Shown here: piece after piece, positions 35,742-45,091 of the stretch | How the letters are laid out: each line of letters opens with the position of its first letter | How positions within the stretch are numbered: the first letter of the stretch is position 1 | Assembly: GCA_024637195.1 (NCBI GenBank) | Contig: JAGXFN010000002.1 | Span: 1 to 64,000, forward strand | From: Arcobacter sp. | GTDB lineage: Bacteria > Campylobacterota > Campylobacteria > Campylobacterales > Sulfurimonadaceae | Direction of reading: 5' to 3' | Length of the DNA stretch: 64,000 nucleotides | Notes under the pieces: generated by a model | Databases searched by the model: none | Seen by the model: the letters and a program-made list of their open reading frames with translations, nothing else | Told to the model about the DNA's origin: nothing | Position numbers and translations under genes: made by a program

Positions 35742-36905
35742 ATGCGATTTTTACTACTACTTCAAATTTTTATCCTCAGCAGTTTTGCTATTATCGATGT
35801 GAGTACCGTCGATTTTGGCGAGAAGCCAGAGGGGTTCAGCGGTTCTGCTTTCGGTTCTTTTCAAAAAAAACGCGGCAATACAGACAAAGACGAGATGGAA
35901 TACGGCGGCCGTATACAGTATGACACTCCCGAAACGATCACCTGGCTGCAGGGTGCGGTTGAAAAAGACCAGGTCAGCGATGTGCCGACAGATGACAACG
36001 CATTTATCCATCTGCGCCATATTCATCAGCTTTTTGATCCAAGATGGGCGATGGAATTTTACACACAGGCCAAAAAAGACAAGTTCAAATACCTTCAGAG
36101 CCGTACCGTCTACGGCACGGGTCTGCGCTACAAGATAGCAGACTCTGCCCAGTACGGGAAGCTCTTTATGGGCCTTTCGGCTATGGGAGAGAAGAACCGC
36201 TATACCCACCAAGACGAGGTCTACGAGGATGAGCACAACTACCGCCTGAGTGCCTATCTCTCCTACACCATAAAAATGGACAAAAACCTCGAATTCAGCT
36301 ACCTGGGATACTACCAGCCAAAAATTGATAATGGCTCGGATTACACGACCTCTTCCACGGTGGAAATGATGATACACCTGACTCAAGTGATCGATCTTAG
36401 CTATCAGCTAGAATTTGACTATGATGCTGATCCTATCTCCAATGTGCAAAAAAAAGACACCCGCCAAAAACTCTCCTTTGTCTACCGGTTTGGAAAAGAT
36501 GACCCGCTAAGTTCATACGCGCAAAATCTTTTAAAATCTTATCGTAAAACGAGTGACCTGAATGCTTCTCGCAGGCCGGCTATAGCCGATAAGGGTACGG
36601 ATTCGCAGAAGAGTTTTGCTGGAGAATGGGTATCTGGAGACAAGCGCTTCTCTATCCTCGAAGGCGGCGAGGGAAGTCTCAGGGATGCCTCCGGTGTGTA
36701 TATCGAAAAGCTCAAATGGACGCTGGTGCTGACCGAAGGCTCAAAAACAGAGACCGCCAAGCTAGTCTCTATGCGTTTTGTGGACGAGGCGGGGCGTTTG
36801 CTAAGAGTCGAAAATTATTTATGGAGCGGGGACAGCCTTGTCACGCTTTCACAGAACAGCGTCTTCTTTTTCACGCGAGGACGTTTTTCTGCTCTCAACC
36901 CATAA
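35742..36905 (+). CDS. DUF481-like outer-membrane barrel with extra C-terminal domain
   Basis: 387 aa. A signal peptide (MRFLLLLQIFILSSFA) leads into a region of repeated amphipathic strands (FSGSAFGSFQKKRGNTDKDEMEYGG ... YRFGKDD, about 25-250) like the preceding protein. About 280-387 are a second beta-rich domain (FAGEWVSGDKRFSILEGGEG ...) of a lipocalin or Avidin-like type, unlike classical DUF481. No catalytic motif is seen. The protein does not end in a terminal aromatic, so the barrel may be closed upstream. The 3' end overlaps the convergent MFS gene by 57 bases. Confidence 0.55.
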   Translation: MRFLLLLQIFILSSFAIIDVSTVDFGEKPEGFSGSAFGSFQKKRGNTDKDEMEYGGRIQYDTPETITWLQGAVEKDQVSDVPTDDNAFIHLRHIHQLFDPRWAMEFYTQAKKDKFKYLQSRTVYGTGLRYKIADSAQYGKLFMGLSAMGEKNRYTHQDEVYEDEHNYRLSAYLSYTIKMDKNLEFSYLGYYQPKIDNGSDYTTSSTVEMMIHLTQVIDLSYQLEFDYDADPISNVQKKDTRQKLSFVYRFGKDDPLSSYAQNLLKSYRKTSDLNASRRPAIADKGTDSQKSFAGEWVSGDKRFSILEGGEGSLRDASGVYIEKLKWTLVLTEGSKTETAKLVSMRFVDEAGRLLRVENYLWSGDSLVTLSQNSVFFFTRGRFSALNP

Positions 36906-37994
36906 GAAGACAAAACTGACAAAGGTGATAAAGGCCGCAAGAAAGTAGAGTCCCTGAGGCGAGATCTCGTAGACAAAACCCGCACTGAATGCCCCCAAAA
37001 ATGCCCCCAGACCGTAAGCGATCCCCGCAAAGAACTGCTGTGAAAGTTTTTTATTGCTATAGAGCGAATGCAGGTACATGATCGCAGCCGTATGAAAGAG
37101 GGCAAAACTGAAGGCGTGAAGGCTTTGAGAAACAAAAAGAAGGATCAGATTATCAGGAAAAACGGCGAGAAGAAGCCAGCGGAAAATAGTGATCGCAACG
37201 GTAAACTGCAAGACCTTGAGCAGGGAGTTCTTAAGCAGCGGGGACTGAAAGTAGAGCATGCCGATCTCGCAGACAACGCCGAAGGTCCAGAGATAAATCG
37301 TCATCTCCAAAGCAGAGATATTCAAGGAAGCAATGCCGATAGGATGCGAACTGGCATAGATCGTAAAGAAGTTATAAAAGGCCCCAAAACCGACCTGCAT
37401 CAAGAAGAGGCTAAGCCACAAGGGCCAGTGCGCCAAGAGACTAAATGGCGTACCCTCCGTACTGCTTGAGGGGTGTATCTTCTCATATCTGAAAATAAAA
37501 AGACCAAAAACAAGAGCGAAAAGAGCATTAAAGCTTAGAAAGTGGATGGCATTGAGCGGCGTCTGAATGTAGTTGACCAAGACAAGCGAGACCAGGATAA
37601 AACCGATGGATCCAAAAAGACGGATCTTTCCATAGCTCTCTTTGGGCATATGGGTCAGGGCAATACTCTCTACATAAGGGAGGGTGAGGCTCATCCCTAT
37701 GCCCAGCAGTATGTTGGTAAAAAACAGGGGCCAGAAGGCGTCTAAAAAAAGATAAAAGAGCAAAGAGGAGAGCAGCGTCAGCACCAGGGAAAAGCTGAAG
37801 ACCCGCGAGGTCAAAGACACATAGTTTAAAAAAAGAAAAGGAATAGCAAAACGCACAAGCGGTGCGGCGGCAAAGAGTATGCCGATCTGCGCGGGGGAGT
37901 AACCCACCATATGCAAGACCTTGGGCATAAAGATGACATACACCGCCACGATGGAGAAGTAGAAGAAATAAAAGCCCCCGATAATAAATGCCAT
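36849..37994 (-). CDS. MFS transporter
   Basis: 381 aa, twelve predicted membrane helices in two halves. The cytoplasmic loop motifs typical of the MFS_1_like subgroup appear (for example GSIGFILVSLVLV and ALFHTAAIMYLHSLY). The closest general form is HcaT/NupG-like permeases. The substrate cannot be read from the sequence. It lies four bases downstream of the RDD gene, so the two are one transcript, and its 3' end overlaps the convergent DUF481-like gene by 57 bases. Confidence 0.78.
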   Translation of the reverse strand: MAFIIGGFYFFYFSIVAVYVIFMPKVLHMVGYSPAQIGILFAAAPLVRFAIPFLFLNYVSLTSRVFSFSLVLTLLSSLLFYLFLDAFWPLFFTNILLGIGMSLTLPYVESIALTHMPKESYGKIRLFGSIGFILVSLVLVNYIQTPLNAIHFLSFNALFALVFGLFIFRYEKIHPSSSTEGTPFSLLAHWPLWLSLFLMQVGFGAFYNFFTIYASSHPIGIASLNISALEMTIYLWTFGVVCEIGMLYFQSPLLKNSLLKVLQFTVAITIFRWLLLAVFPDNLILLFVSQSLHAFSFALFHTAAIMYLHSLYSNKKLSQQFFAGIAYGLGAFLGAFSAGFVYEISPQGLYFLAAFITFVSFVFLWVESRKTSSREKEDAVL

Positions 37995-37998
37995 AGAG

Positions 37999-38523
37999 CT
38001 ACTTCAAGGGCAGCGTGTAGATGACAGCTGTACGGCTTATGATGTCATGCAGGGTGCGTTTTTTAGGATGAAAGAGCATAACAAAAAAACTCGCAAAGGC
38101 AAAAATAGGCAGGATGAAAAATAGCAGGCGCACCAGAAGCTGTACCAGCGTCGCTTTGTGAAAACTTACGCTGTCGACGATGATGACATGCGCCATCTTC
38201 TTGCCGGGCGTCTGCCCGCTGTGATGCCAAAAGGCCAAGGTGACAAGAGACCATAGTCCCATAGTAAGCAAAGGGATAAGCGGATTTGGCTCTTTCGACG
38301 TACTTATCCCCTCTATCGCGTCCATAAACCCCGGCTGGTTCTGCATCGTCTCATAGCCGAAGAAGAGATAGATCACAAGACTGATGGGGATGCCTATCAT
38401 AAAGATGTCTACACAAAGTGCCAAAAACCGCGGCCAAAACCCGGCATAGATGACCCTTGAAGAGGGGAGCTTTTTTTTGTCTTTGCTATGCGGGGTGTTT
38501 TTTTTCAGCGACTTGCCTGGCAT
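37999..38523 (-). CDS. RDD family membrane protein
   Basis: 174 aa. After a basic N-terminal tail, the RDD pattern appears: VIYAGFWPRFLALCVDIFMIG, with the conserved R and D in the first helix, then two further helices and SGQTPGKKMAHVIIVD. The protein has three to four membrane helices. Function of the family is uncertain; some members affect ion or proton exchange. It shares its transcript with the MFS gene. Confidence 0.8.
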   Translation of the reverse strand: MPGKSLKKNTPHSKDKKKLPSSRVIYAGFWPRFLALCVDIFMIGIPISLVIYLFFGYETMQNQPGFMDAIEGISTSKEPNPLIPLLTMGLWSLVTLAFWHHSGQTPGKKMAHVIIVDSVSFHKATLVQLLVRLLFFILPIFAFASFFVMLFHPKKRTLHDIISRTAVIYTLPLK

Positions 38524-38601
38524 GTACTATCTTTGTCTGTTTTTCAAAATTATAACGCATCTATAGACAAAGCCTGCTTGCAGTTGATTAATCATTGCGT
38601 A

Positions 38602-38619
38602 ATTTTTTTTGCTTATAAT
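38602..38619 (+). promoter_or_regulatory. Probable promoter of the lipoprotein gene
   Basis: TATAAT at 38614-38619 is preceded by TTTTTTTTGCT, the T-rich and TTTTTTG pattern seen before the -10 box of Campylobacterota sigma-70 promoters; no good -35 box is visible. It sits 37 bases before the lipoprotein ATG at 38656. Confidence 0.6.
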
Positions 38620-38655
38620 GGAGGTCTCATATAGAAACATATAAAAAGGCTATTC

Positions 38656-40059
38656 ATGTACAAATTATTTTTTCTTTCCTTATCTCTTTTGCTTTTTTTA
38701 AGCGGATGCGGAATCGAGCCCACACCTCAGGAGAAGGCACGCGAAGAATCTATGGCGGCAATGCGCGCCAATATGGAAGCGCGGCAAAAGCAGATGTTTT
38801 CTAAGACAGAAGCGGCTTTGGCGGGTGAAACCGTTTATGCACCTGTGAAAAAAAGAGCAGACATAAAAGACGCAGATGATCCGACGGCCTATGTTTATGA
38901 GGATAAGGTCTTGAGCCTTAGCGAAGAAAAAGCATGGAAAGAGGCGGGCATAGACAACCAGGAGTATCCGCAGTGGAGAGCGCTTCAGATAGAACCAAAA
39001 GAGGCGAAGGAATGGAAAAACCTGCAGATCAGCCCTGCGGCGATCACTCTTTTTCACAATCAGGGATATACACCGAAAAAAGCCAAGCTTTTTATGGACA
39101 AGGAGTTTGAATCCCGTCCTGTCTTTTATGCGCAGTTCGGAACCCCCGTGTATGAGTTTGACACCATTTGTCAGGACGTTATCAAGCGCCAGCAGCCCCC
39201 GTTTGCTTTTTTGGAAGAGAGATGCCTTCCGTACATGAAAGACTCGCACAAAAACGAGGCGATAGGCCATCTTCTTGACGAGGCTAAGCTCATCAAAGGA
39301 ACGCTTGTTTTGGAGTATCTAGCGGAACTTCGCCGGCTTGCAGAGAAAAACAGCGCCATTCAGTCGGGTATGGAGGTGACAATCGAGGAGTTTATGGAGG
39401 AGGAGGACAAGGCAAATTTCACCTTTCTCTTTCCGCTTTTGGTCAATGAACCGACAAGAGAAGAGATGGACTTTATCGACCGCCACAAGCTCGCGTTGAC
39501 GAAAAGTGAGCGTTTCTACTCCTACCAAAATCCGCAATACTGGAAAAAGAGGATCGCGGCCCAGGATGCAGCAAAGGATGCGGCAGCACGCCAGGAGGCA
39601 CTCTTACGGGCAAAAGAACAAAGACAAAGTGCAAATCTGCAGGCAAAAGCCGCCGAAAAAGCCTTAAAAGCAAGGCAGGCCAGAGAGAAGATGGAAGCAG
39701 AGAAAAATGAGGCACTTCGTCTTCAAAGAGCACATGAACTCTGTGGGGCATATATCAAACAAGACGAACTTTCAGGCAAGGCGCTTTTGATCGAAGGCGA
39801 GGTGATCTTTAGTGTCGAAGAGCGGGGTTCGCGAATGTTTGGCTATGGGGTCAAGAGTGTTTCGGATCAGAAGATATACTTTATCCGTGACCCGCAAAAC
39901 TCCGTAGATACCGACATCAATACGAAGATCAGCTGGCAAGTCAAAACAATGGGACGGACAGAAGCTCTCTCAAAAATTGATGCCAAGAGCTATCGGTATG
40001 ATAGCAAGAGCAAAACAAAGTTTGATATGGCACTTTTAATGCATGAATGCAAGATTTAG
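38656..40059 (+). CDS. Lipoprotein with alanine/glutamate-rich coiled coil
   Basis: 467 aa. The type II signal peptide ends LSGC with Cys18 as the lipidation site. The mature protein is mainly helical, with a strong coiled coil (about 300-360) rich in Ala, Lys and Glu, then a small beta-rich C-terminal part (SGKALLIEGEVIFSVEERGS). I do not recognise the family. It stands 75 bases before the copper-type TonB receptor on the same strand. A link with envelope metal handling is possible by position only. Confidence 0.65.
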   Translation: MYKLFFLSLSLLLFLSGCGIEPTPQEKAREESMAAMRANMEARQKQMFSKTEAALAGETVYAPVKKRADIKDADDPTAYVYEDKVLSLSEEKAWKEAGIDNQEYPQWRALQIEPKEAKEWKNLQISPAAITLFHNQGYTPKKAKLFMDKEFESRPVFYAQFGTPVYEFDTICQDVIKRQQPPFAFLEERCLPYMKDSHKNEAIGHLLDEAKLIKGTLVLEYLAELRRLAEKNSAIQSGMEVTIEEFMEEEDKANFTFLFPLLVNEPTREEMDFIDRHKLALTKSERFYSYQNPQYWKKRIAAQDAAKDAAARQEALLRAKEQRQSANLQAKAAEKALKARQAREKMEAEKNEALRLQRAHELCGAYIKQDELSGKALLIEGEVIFSVEERGSRMFGYGVKSVSDQKIYFIRDPQNSVDTDINTKISWQVKTMGRTEALSKIDAKSYRYDSKSKTKFDMALLMHECKI

Positions 40060-40134
40060 ATATGCTCTTTAATCTTTTGTATTAATGCTTTTGTAACACT
40101 TCTGTTTTATACTTCGCCCAACTAAGGACGGAAT

Positions 40135-42201
40135 ATGAAAAAAATTATCAGTAAAACAATCGTGTTGTCTTTGGCATTGGCACCTATGCTCCTTGCCGAA
40201 ACAGTACAAATGCAAGAACTTCAGGTTGAAGCGAAGATCAATAGTGTGATGATCAGTGATGTCAGCGGCGAAGAGCTAAAATCGGCGGACTTGGCGGAGT
40301 CGCTAAGCGAAACGGTGCCGAGCATCTCTCTGGTACGCCGTAGCGGTATTGCCAATGATATCATCTTGCGAGGACAGAAAAAAGACAATATCAATGTCCT
40401 GGCGGATGGGACAAAGACTTATGGCGCCTGTCCAAATCGTATGGATCCTGCAACGTCACATATCTTGACAAACAACATTGAGAGCGTTGAGGTGACCGAG
40501 GGGCCATATGACGTCGAAAACTTCGGCACGCTCAGCGGCTTAGTCGACATCAAGACAAAAAAACCTTCCAAAGAGCTCTCCGGCGAGGTCAACCTAAATG
40601 CAGGAAGCTTTAACTATAAAAAAGCTTCGGCAACGGTAAGCGGCGGAAATGATAAAGTCCGTGTTCTTCTTAGTGCGTCAAAAGAGACAAGTGATCAGTA
40701 TAAAGACGGGAATGGGGATACTTTTGCAGATCAGATTGATAATTACATAGCAAATAATAGTGCAGGACTTTCTGGTATGCCTTTGGCACAATTTCAAGGC
40801 ACCGCGTATCAACCGCAATATAGAGACATGAAAGCTTTTGATAAAAAGACCTTTATGGGTAAACTCTATTTTAACCCAACAGACAACCAGGAGTTAAGAT
40901 TGAGCTATACAGCCAATCGAAGTGATGATGTTCTCTACGGTTCAAGTTCGATGGACGCACTCTACGACGACTCTGATATTTATAACTTAGAGTATTCGAT
41001 TGCAGATATGGGTTCACTCTCTAAAAAGCTTGACTTCCAGGCCTATCACTCAGAAGTAGACCACCCGATGTCAAATAAGTATCGTATATCTGGGACATTG
41101 CCCGCGAATGTTATGATTAGTGCTTTGAGTACATCCGTAGATGGTTTGAAATTGAAAAACTTGATGGAGCTAGGTGAAGCAGACCTTACAGTTGGACTAG
41201 ACGCAAGTCGTAGAAATTGGGATGGAGACTATACTAAAGGTGGGACTCTTTTGCCAACAAAAAGTATTGACGATGTAAATACGGATAACATGGCACTTTT
41301 TGCCAAGATAGAGCAGAGCTTCGGAAAAGTGGACCTTGAAGTCGGTGCACGTTATGACGATACGACAATCGACCATGGAGGGGCACTTCAGGACAATGAC
41401 TACTCAGCTTTTAGCGGATATCTTTCGGCGACATACAATGCGGATAAAGGCATACAGTACTTTGTAGGAGCGGGTAAATCTACTCGTGTTCCGGATGCTC
41501 GTGAGCTCTATTTTACTAGTAATTCTAGCGCAATCAGCGGTACGCCTACGCTGGATCAGACGAAGAACTACGAGATTGATCTCGGCGTCAAAAAACAGTA
41601 TGAAAACGCTTACGTAAAAACGAAAATTTTTCACTCGTGGTTAAAGGACTTTATCGCTTATAATGCCTCTAAGGCACCAGGAATGATGAGCATGCCAGGT
41701 GCTTATGATGTGTTTGAAAATGTAGATGCGAAGGTTTACGGAATCGAGTTCAGCACCTTTTATGCTGCTTCGGATGCCCTCTCTTTTGATGCAGGTCTGG
41801 CATATCAGCGCGGTAAGAAAGATTCCCCTTTGAGTGGTGCAACACAAAATGATAGAGACTTAGCAGAAATACCGCCGTTAAAAGTCAATGCCGCTGTGAA
41901 CTATGATACGGATATGACCAGTTCAAAGATCGAAGTGGTTGCTGCAGACAACTGGAGCAACTTCGACAGCGACAACGGAGAGCAGGCAATCTCAGGTTAC
42001 GCTATTGCCAATATCAAATGGAACAGAGACCTGACAAACGGGTTTGATATTACACTGGGTATGGACAATGTGTTTGACCACGCCTATGCGGTAAGCAATA
42101 CCTACAAAGATCTTACCCTATTGGCAAGTGCCGGAAACGAAGTCATCTTGATGAACGAGCCGGGCCGTTACGTCTACGCCAACCTTCGCTACCGTTTCTA
42201 A
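40135..42201 (+). CDS. TonB-dependent receptor, OprC/NosA-type copper receptor
   Basis: 688 aa outer-membrane receptor. A signal peptide ends LLAETVQMQELQVEA. The plug domain follows (about 40-145, with ILRGQKKDNINVLADGT), then a barrel ending in YRF. Copper-receptor features stand out. TYGACPNRMDPATSHI holds Cys99 and Met103 (CxxxM), and DHPMSNKY holds His310 and Met312 (HxM). In Pseudomonas OprC the copper site is built from a CxxxM and an HxM motif. Copper uptake is therefore the leading reading, plausible for a nitrous-oxide-reducing lifestyle. No riboswitch precedes it. The lipoprotein gene lies upstream and a Cache-GGDEF gene downstream. Confidence 0.85.
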   Translation: MKKIISKTIVLSLALAPMLLAETVQMQELQVEAKINSVMISDVSGEELKSADLAESLSETVPSISLVRRSGIANDIILRGQKKDNINVLADGTKTYGACPNRMDPATSHILTNNIESVEVTEGPYDVENFGTLSGLVDIKTKKPSKELSGEVNLNAGSFNYKKASATVSGGNDKVRVLLSASKETSDQYKDGNGDTFADQIDNYIANNSAGLSGMPLAQFQGTAYQPQYRDMKAFDKKTFMGKLYFNPTDNQELRLSYTANRSDDVLYGSSSMDALYDDSDIYNLEYSIADMGSLSKKLDFQAYHSEVDHPMSNKYRISGTLPANVMISALSTSVDGLKLKNLMELGEADLTVGLDASRRNWDGDYTKGGTLLPTKSIDDVNTDNMALFAKIEQSFGKVDLEVGARYDDTTIDHGGALQDNDYSAFSGYLSATYNADKGIQYFVGAGKSTRVPDARELYFTSNSSAISGTPTLDQTKNYEIDLGVKKQYENAYVKTKIFHSWLKDFIAYNASKAPGMMSMPGAYDVFENVDAKVYGIEFSTFYAASDALSFDAGLAYQRGKKDSPLSGATQNDRDLAEIPPLKVNAAVNYDTDMTSSKIEVVAADNWSNFDSDNGEQAISGYAIANIKWNRDLTNGFDITLGMDNVFDHAYAVSNTYKDLTLLASAGNEVILMNEPGRYVYANLRYRF

Positions 42202-42299
42202 AAAAGTGCTGCTATAGCGCTTCTCTTGGGGAGCGCCTCCCGCAGAAAAAAATATTTTTGAAATAAACACAATAAACCAAATAGAGTGGACAAAAACAG

Positions 42300-42305
42300 T
42301 ATAAT
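42300..42305 (+). promoter_or_regulatory. Candidate -10 box for the Cache-GGDEF gene
   Basis: A TATAAT lies 33 bases before the ATG at 42338 in an AT-rich stretch; no matching -35 is clear. An AAAGGCGGAG ribosome binding site follows it. One exact GCTATAGC palindrome (42211-42218) lies in the same gap. Confidence 0.45.
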
Positions 42306-42337
42306 ATTTTTTAAATACAATTTTCAAAGGCGGAGCT

Positions 42338-44095
42338 ATGCGTTCACTGTATAAAAATGATGCACAGCTCGAAAAAAAACTTCTTAACTTTATTGCCATC
42401 GGCCCGCTGGTCTTCATCCCTTTTCTGGTCATTGTCATCCTCTTTTTTGCCATACGCTACAACCAGTTTCAGCTGGAACAATCCGTCGAAGAGATAAAAA
42501 GTTCCTATATCAACACCCAAAAAAATGTCGTGCTTTCCAAAGTTGAAAGTGCTGTTAAACTGATTGAATATAAACGTTCGATGACCAAAGAGCTCTTAAA
42601 AGAGAAGGTGAAAACACGCGTGGAGAGTGCGTATGCCGTAGCAAAGAACATTTACGAGCAGAACAAAGACTCGCATGACACCAAAAAGATACAGAAGATA
42701 ATCATAGACTCCCTTCGCCCTCTGCTGTGGAACAGGAGTGAGGGGTTTATTTTTATTCTCGACCTTGATGGGATCTTTTACCTCGCTCCTGATTATCTGC
42801 GCCATCTCGAGGGAAAAAGCATCATCGATTTTCAAGATGCCACCGGACGGTACGTGATACGCGAAGAGATTGCGCTCGTGAAAACCCAGGGCGAAGGGTA
42901 TCTGTGGGATACTTTTACTCGGCCGGGGTATAGTCCTGACATACAATTTGAACAGCTCGCCTATGTCAAAAAATTTGGTGCGTTCAACTGGTATTTCGGC
43001 TCCTCTGAATACATGAATAGCATGACAAAAGAGATGGAAAAAGAGGCGGTGAACCTGCTGCGCAGCCTCTCTAGTGAGAACAGCTCCTACTTTTTTATCA
43101 TGAATGATGCGGGGGATATTATCATGCATGGCCAGGATGCAAGTCTGGAAGGCAAAAATGCCCTCTCTCTTCGGGATACTGACGGCAAAGAACTGCTTCA
43201 CAATGCGAAGAGAAACACGCCGTCATTTGTAGAATACCGATGGAAAAATCCGAAAACAAAAAAGATCGAGTACAAAAACACCATCGTTGAAAAAGTCCCC
43301 AACAGCGACTGGATCGTAGGAAGCGGTTTTTATATGGACGAGCTTGAGACGATCATAGCGTCTAAAAAAACTGAACTCTACGAAACGAACAGAGCAAACT
43401 ATGAAAAGATCATCTATATCTCCATCGCGCTCTTGTTGATCTCTTTTCTTCTCTCTTATAAAATATCAAAGATGTTGCGCAGAAAGCTGAGCAGTTATGC
43501 GACCACGGTCGAGGCGAAAAACAGCGAGCTGACCGAGCTTAATCAATCCCTTGAAAAAAAGGTCTACGAACGCACACAAGAGCTCCACGATGCCTACAAA
43601 AAGATGAAACAGCTGGCGATAACTGATACGCTGACGGGGATCTATAACCGTTACCATTTCAACACGGCGCTGGAAAAAGAGATCTACCGGGCGCATCGCT
43701 ACGAGAGAAGCTTTGCGCTGCTGATGTTTGATCTGGATCATTTCAAAAAGGTCAACGACAGCTACGGACATGCAGTCGGCGATACCGTTTTGATACGCAC
43801 GTGCAATCTTGTTGCCGCTTGTCTTCGAGAGAGCGATATTTTCGCACGTGTAGGCGGAGAAGAGTTTATGATCATCCTGCCTGAAACACAGGAGGACGTT
43901 GCGCTGGAGATTGCAGAGCGGATTCGCAAAAGTGTCGAGACACATTCATTTGTGCCGATTAAACAGGTGACGATAAGTATCGGCTTAGTCAGGAATAGGC
44001 CGGATGAAGACTTGGAAAAGCTTCTTAATCGAGTGGATTCCGCTCTGTATGCGGCAAAAAATAGCGGACGAAACAGAGTAAGTCTGGGCGCTTAA
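42338..44095 (+). CDS. Cache-domain diguanylate cyclase
   Basis: 585 aa. A first membrane helix (about 28-50), a long periplasmic dCache-like sensor (about 55-350, with NPKTKKIEYKNTIVEKVPNSDWIVGSGFYMDE), a second helix (about 352-372) and a coiled linker precede the GGDEF domain. The active site is GGEEF (about 506-510), with RESD five residues earlier as inhibitory site; FDLDHFKKVND is the metal region. Signals bound outside should set c-di-GMP synthesis inside. It follows the TonB receptor by 136 bases. Confidence 0.92.
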   Translation: MRSLYKNDAQLEKKLLNFIAIGPLVFIPFLVIVILFFAIRYNQFQLEQSVEEIKSSYINTQKNVVLSKVESAVKLIEYKRSMTKELLKEKVKTRVESAYAVAKNIYEQNKDSHDTKKIQKIIIDSLRPLLWNRSEGFIFILDLDGIFYLAPDYLRHLEGKSIIDFQDATGRYVIREEIALVKTQGEGYLWDTFTRPGYSPDIQFEQLAYVKKFGAFNWYFGSSEYMNSMTKEMEKEAVNLLRSLSSENSSYFFIMNDAGDIIMHGQDASLEGKNALSLRDTDGKELLHNAKRNTPSFVEYRWKNPKTKKIEYKNTIVEKVPNSDWIVGSGFYMDELETIIASKKTELYETNRANYEKIIYISIALLLISFLLSYKISKMLRRKLSSYATTVEAKNSELTELNQSLEKKVYERTQELHDAYKKMKQLAITDTLTGIYNRYHFNTALEKEIYRAHRYERSFALLMFDLDHFKKVNDSYGHAVGDTVLIRTCNLVAACLRESDIFARVGGEEFMIILPETQEDVALEIAERIRKSVETHSFVPIKQVTISIGLVRNRPDEDLEKLLNRVDSALYAAKNSGRNRVSLGA

Positions 44096-44107
44096 ACCCC
44101 CTCGAAA

Positions 44108-44144
44108 AAAGACATCCTCCTGAGGTTACTCACGCGATGTCTTT
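44108..44144. terminator. Inverted repeat after the Cache-GGDEF gene
   Basis: AAAGACATC (44108-44116) pairs perfectly with GATGTCTTT (44136-44144), a 9-base stem with a 19-base loop, 12 bases after the stop. The A-rich start and T-rich end suit termination in both directions; the convergent gene ends at 44232. Confidence 0.55.
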
Positions 44145-44231
44145 GTACTTATATGACTCGGCAAAATATTTTTTGACGGAATGAAATTTATCATCATGAT
44201 GAATGCGCCTGGCCATTACATCTACACGAAT

Positions 44232-44864
44232 TTAAGGTCTATACTTTCTTTTACCTAGGTTTTTCCTCGATGTAAAAAAAGCCAAAACAAACATGTGCCC
44301 CAGACTATAGAGCATAATACAAAATGCCACAACTCTAAAAAATCCTGCCAATACTTTATGATAATTAAGAAGATGCAGCTGTGTCAGTATATAGTTGAAG
44401 TCATGCTTCCCATCAACGCCTAAAAAAGATTTACTTGCTGGAAGAAAGAGTCCCTCGCCTGCAGTTGACATGTACCAGGCTGAGTAATGCAAAGAGATGC
44501 CAAGAAAGAAGAGCCCTATAAAGTAGGCAAAGAATTGGCCCTTTTGTTTATAGTAATAGCCGATTAAGAAGGGAAAAAGAAGCTGAAAGACGGTGCCGTT
44601 TGCTGCTGCAACAAATTCCGGACAATGAAGTAAATAGCAGACCCCATGGCCTCCTTCATGTACAATCCCGAGTGTTTTGTTCACTATGAACAAATAGAGC
44701 ATAAAGAGTTGCCTGCCAAGACTGTCACCGACAAGATGGGTATTGCCATAGGGAGCATACTTGATAAACATCAAAAATGAGAGAAAAAACAATACGACTA
44801 GTGCTTTTTTAACGGTTGGAGTCATCTGTGTTGTCTGTTCTGTCTTGAAATCCTCACGATCCAT
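44232..44864 (-). CDS. Membrane protein with HEGGH motif (M50-like)
   Basis: 210 aa, five or six membrane helices (the first about 21-36). The motif HEGGH (His69, Glu70, His73) in TLGIVHEGGHGVCYLL has the HExxH form of zinc metallopeptidases, positioned in or at the edge of a helix as in site-2 (M50) proteases. The second, aspartate-bearing motif of that family is not evident; DFNYIL near the end is a weak candidate. It could be an intramembrane protease or a non-catalytic relative. The gene stands alone between two opposite-strand genes. Confidence 0.5.
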   Translation of the reverse strand: MDREDFKTEQTTQMTPTVKKALVVLFFLSFLMFIKYAPYGNTHLVGDSLGRQLFMLYLFIVNKTLGIVHEGGHGVCYLLHCPEFVAAANGTVFQLLFPFLIGYYYKQKGQFFAYFIGLFFLGISLHYSAWYMSTAGEGLFLPASKSFLGVDGKHDFNYILTQLHLLNYHKVLAGFFRVVAFCIMLYSLGHMFVLAFFTSRKNLGKRKYRP

Positions 44865-45091
44865 ATAAAGAAGCCTTGTAATAAAAGTCTTTGCAAGTTT
44901 AACTTGATTCGGATTAGTAAAACATATAAGTCTTTTTGGGTCAATAGATCTTAGTGTTACTTATATAGAAAAGAGAATTTTAGTTTTTTCATTCTTTAGT
45001 ATTACAGCTGCATCGCTTAGCACCTCAGAAGAGCACAACTCGCTCTAATCTCTATTTGGACATAATAATATAAAACTTAATGGGTGAAGAC

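Noticed and set aside
40060-40134. Possible cobalamin riboswitch before the TonB receptor
   Set aside because: Only 75 bases long, with no B12-box-like conserved sequence.
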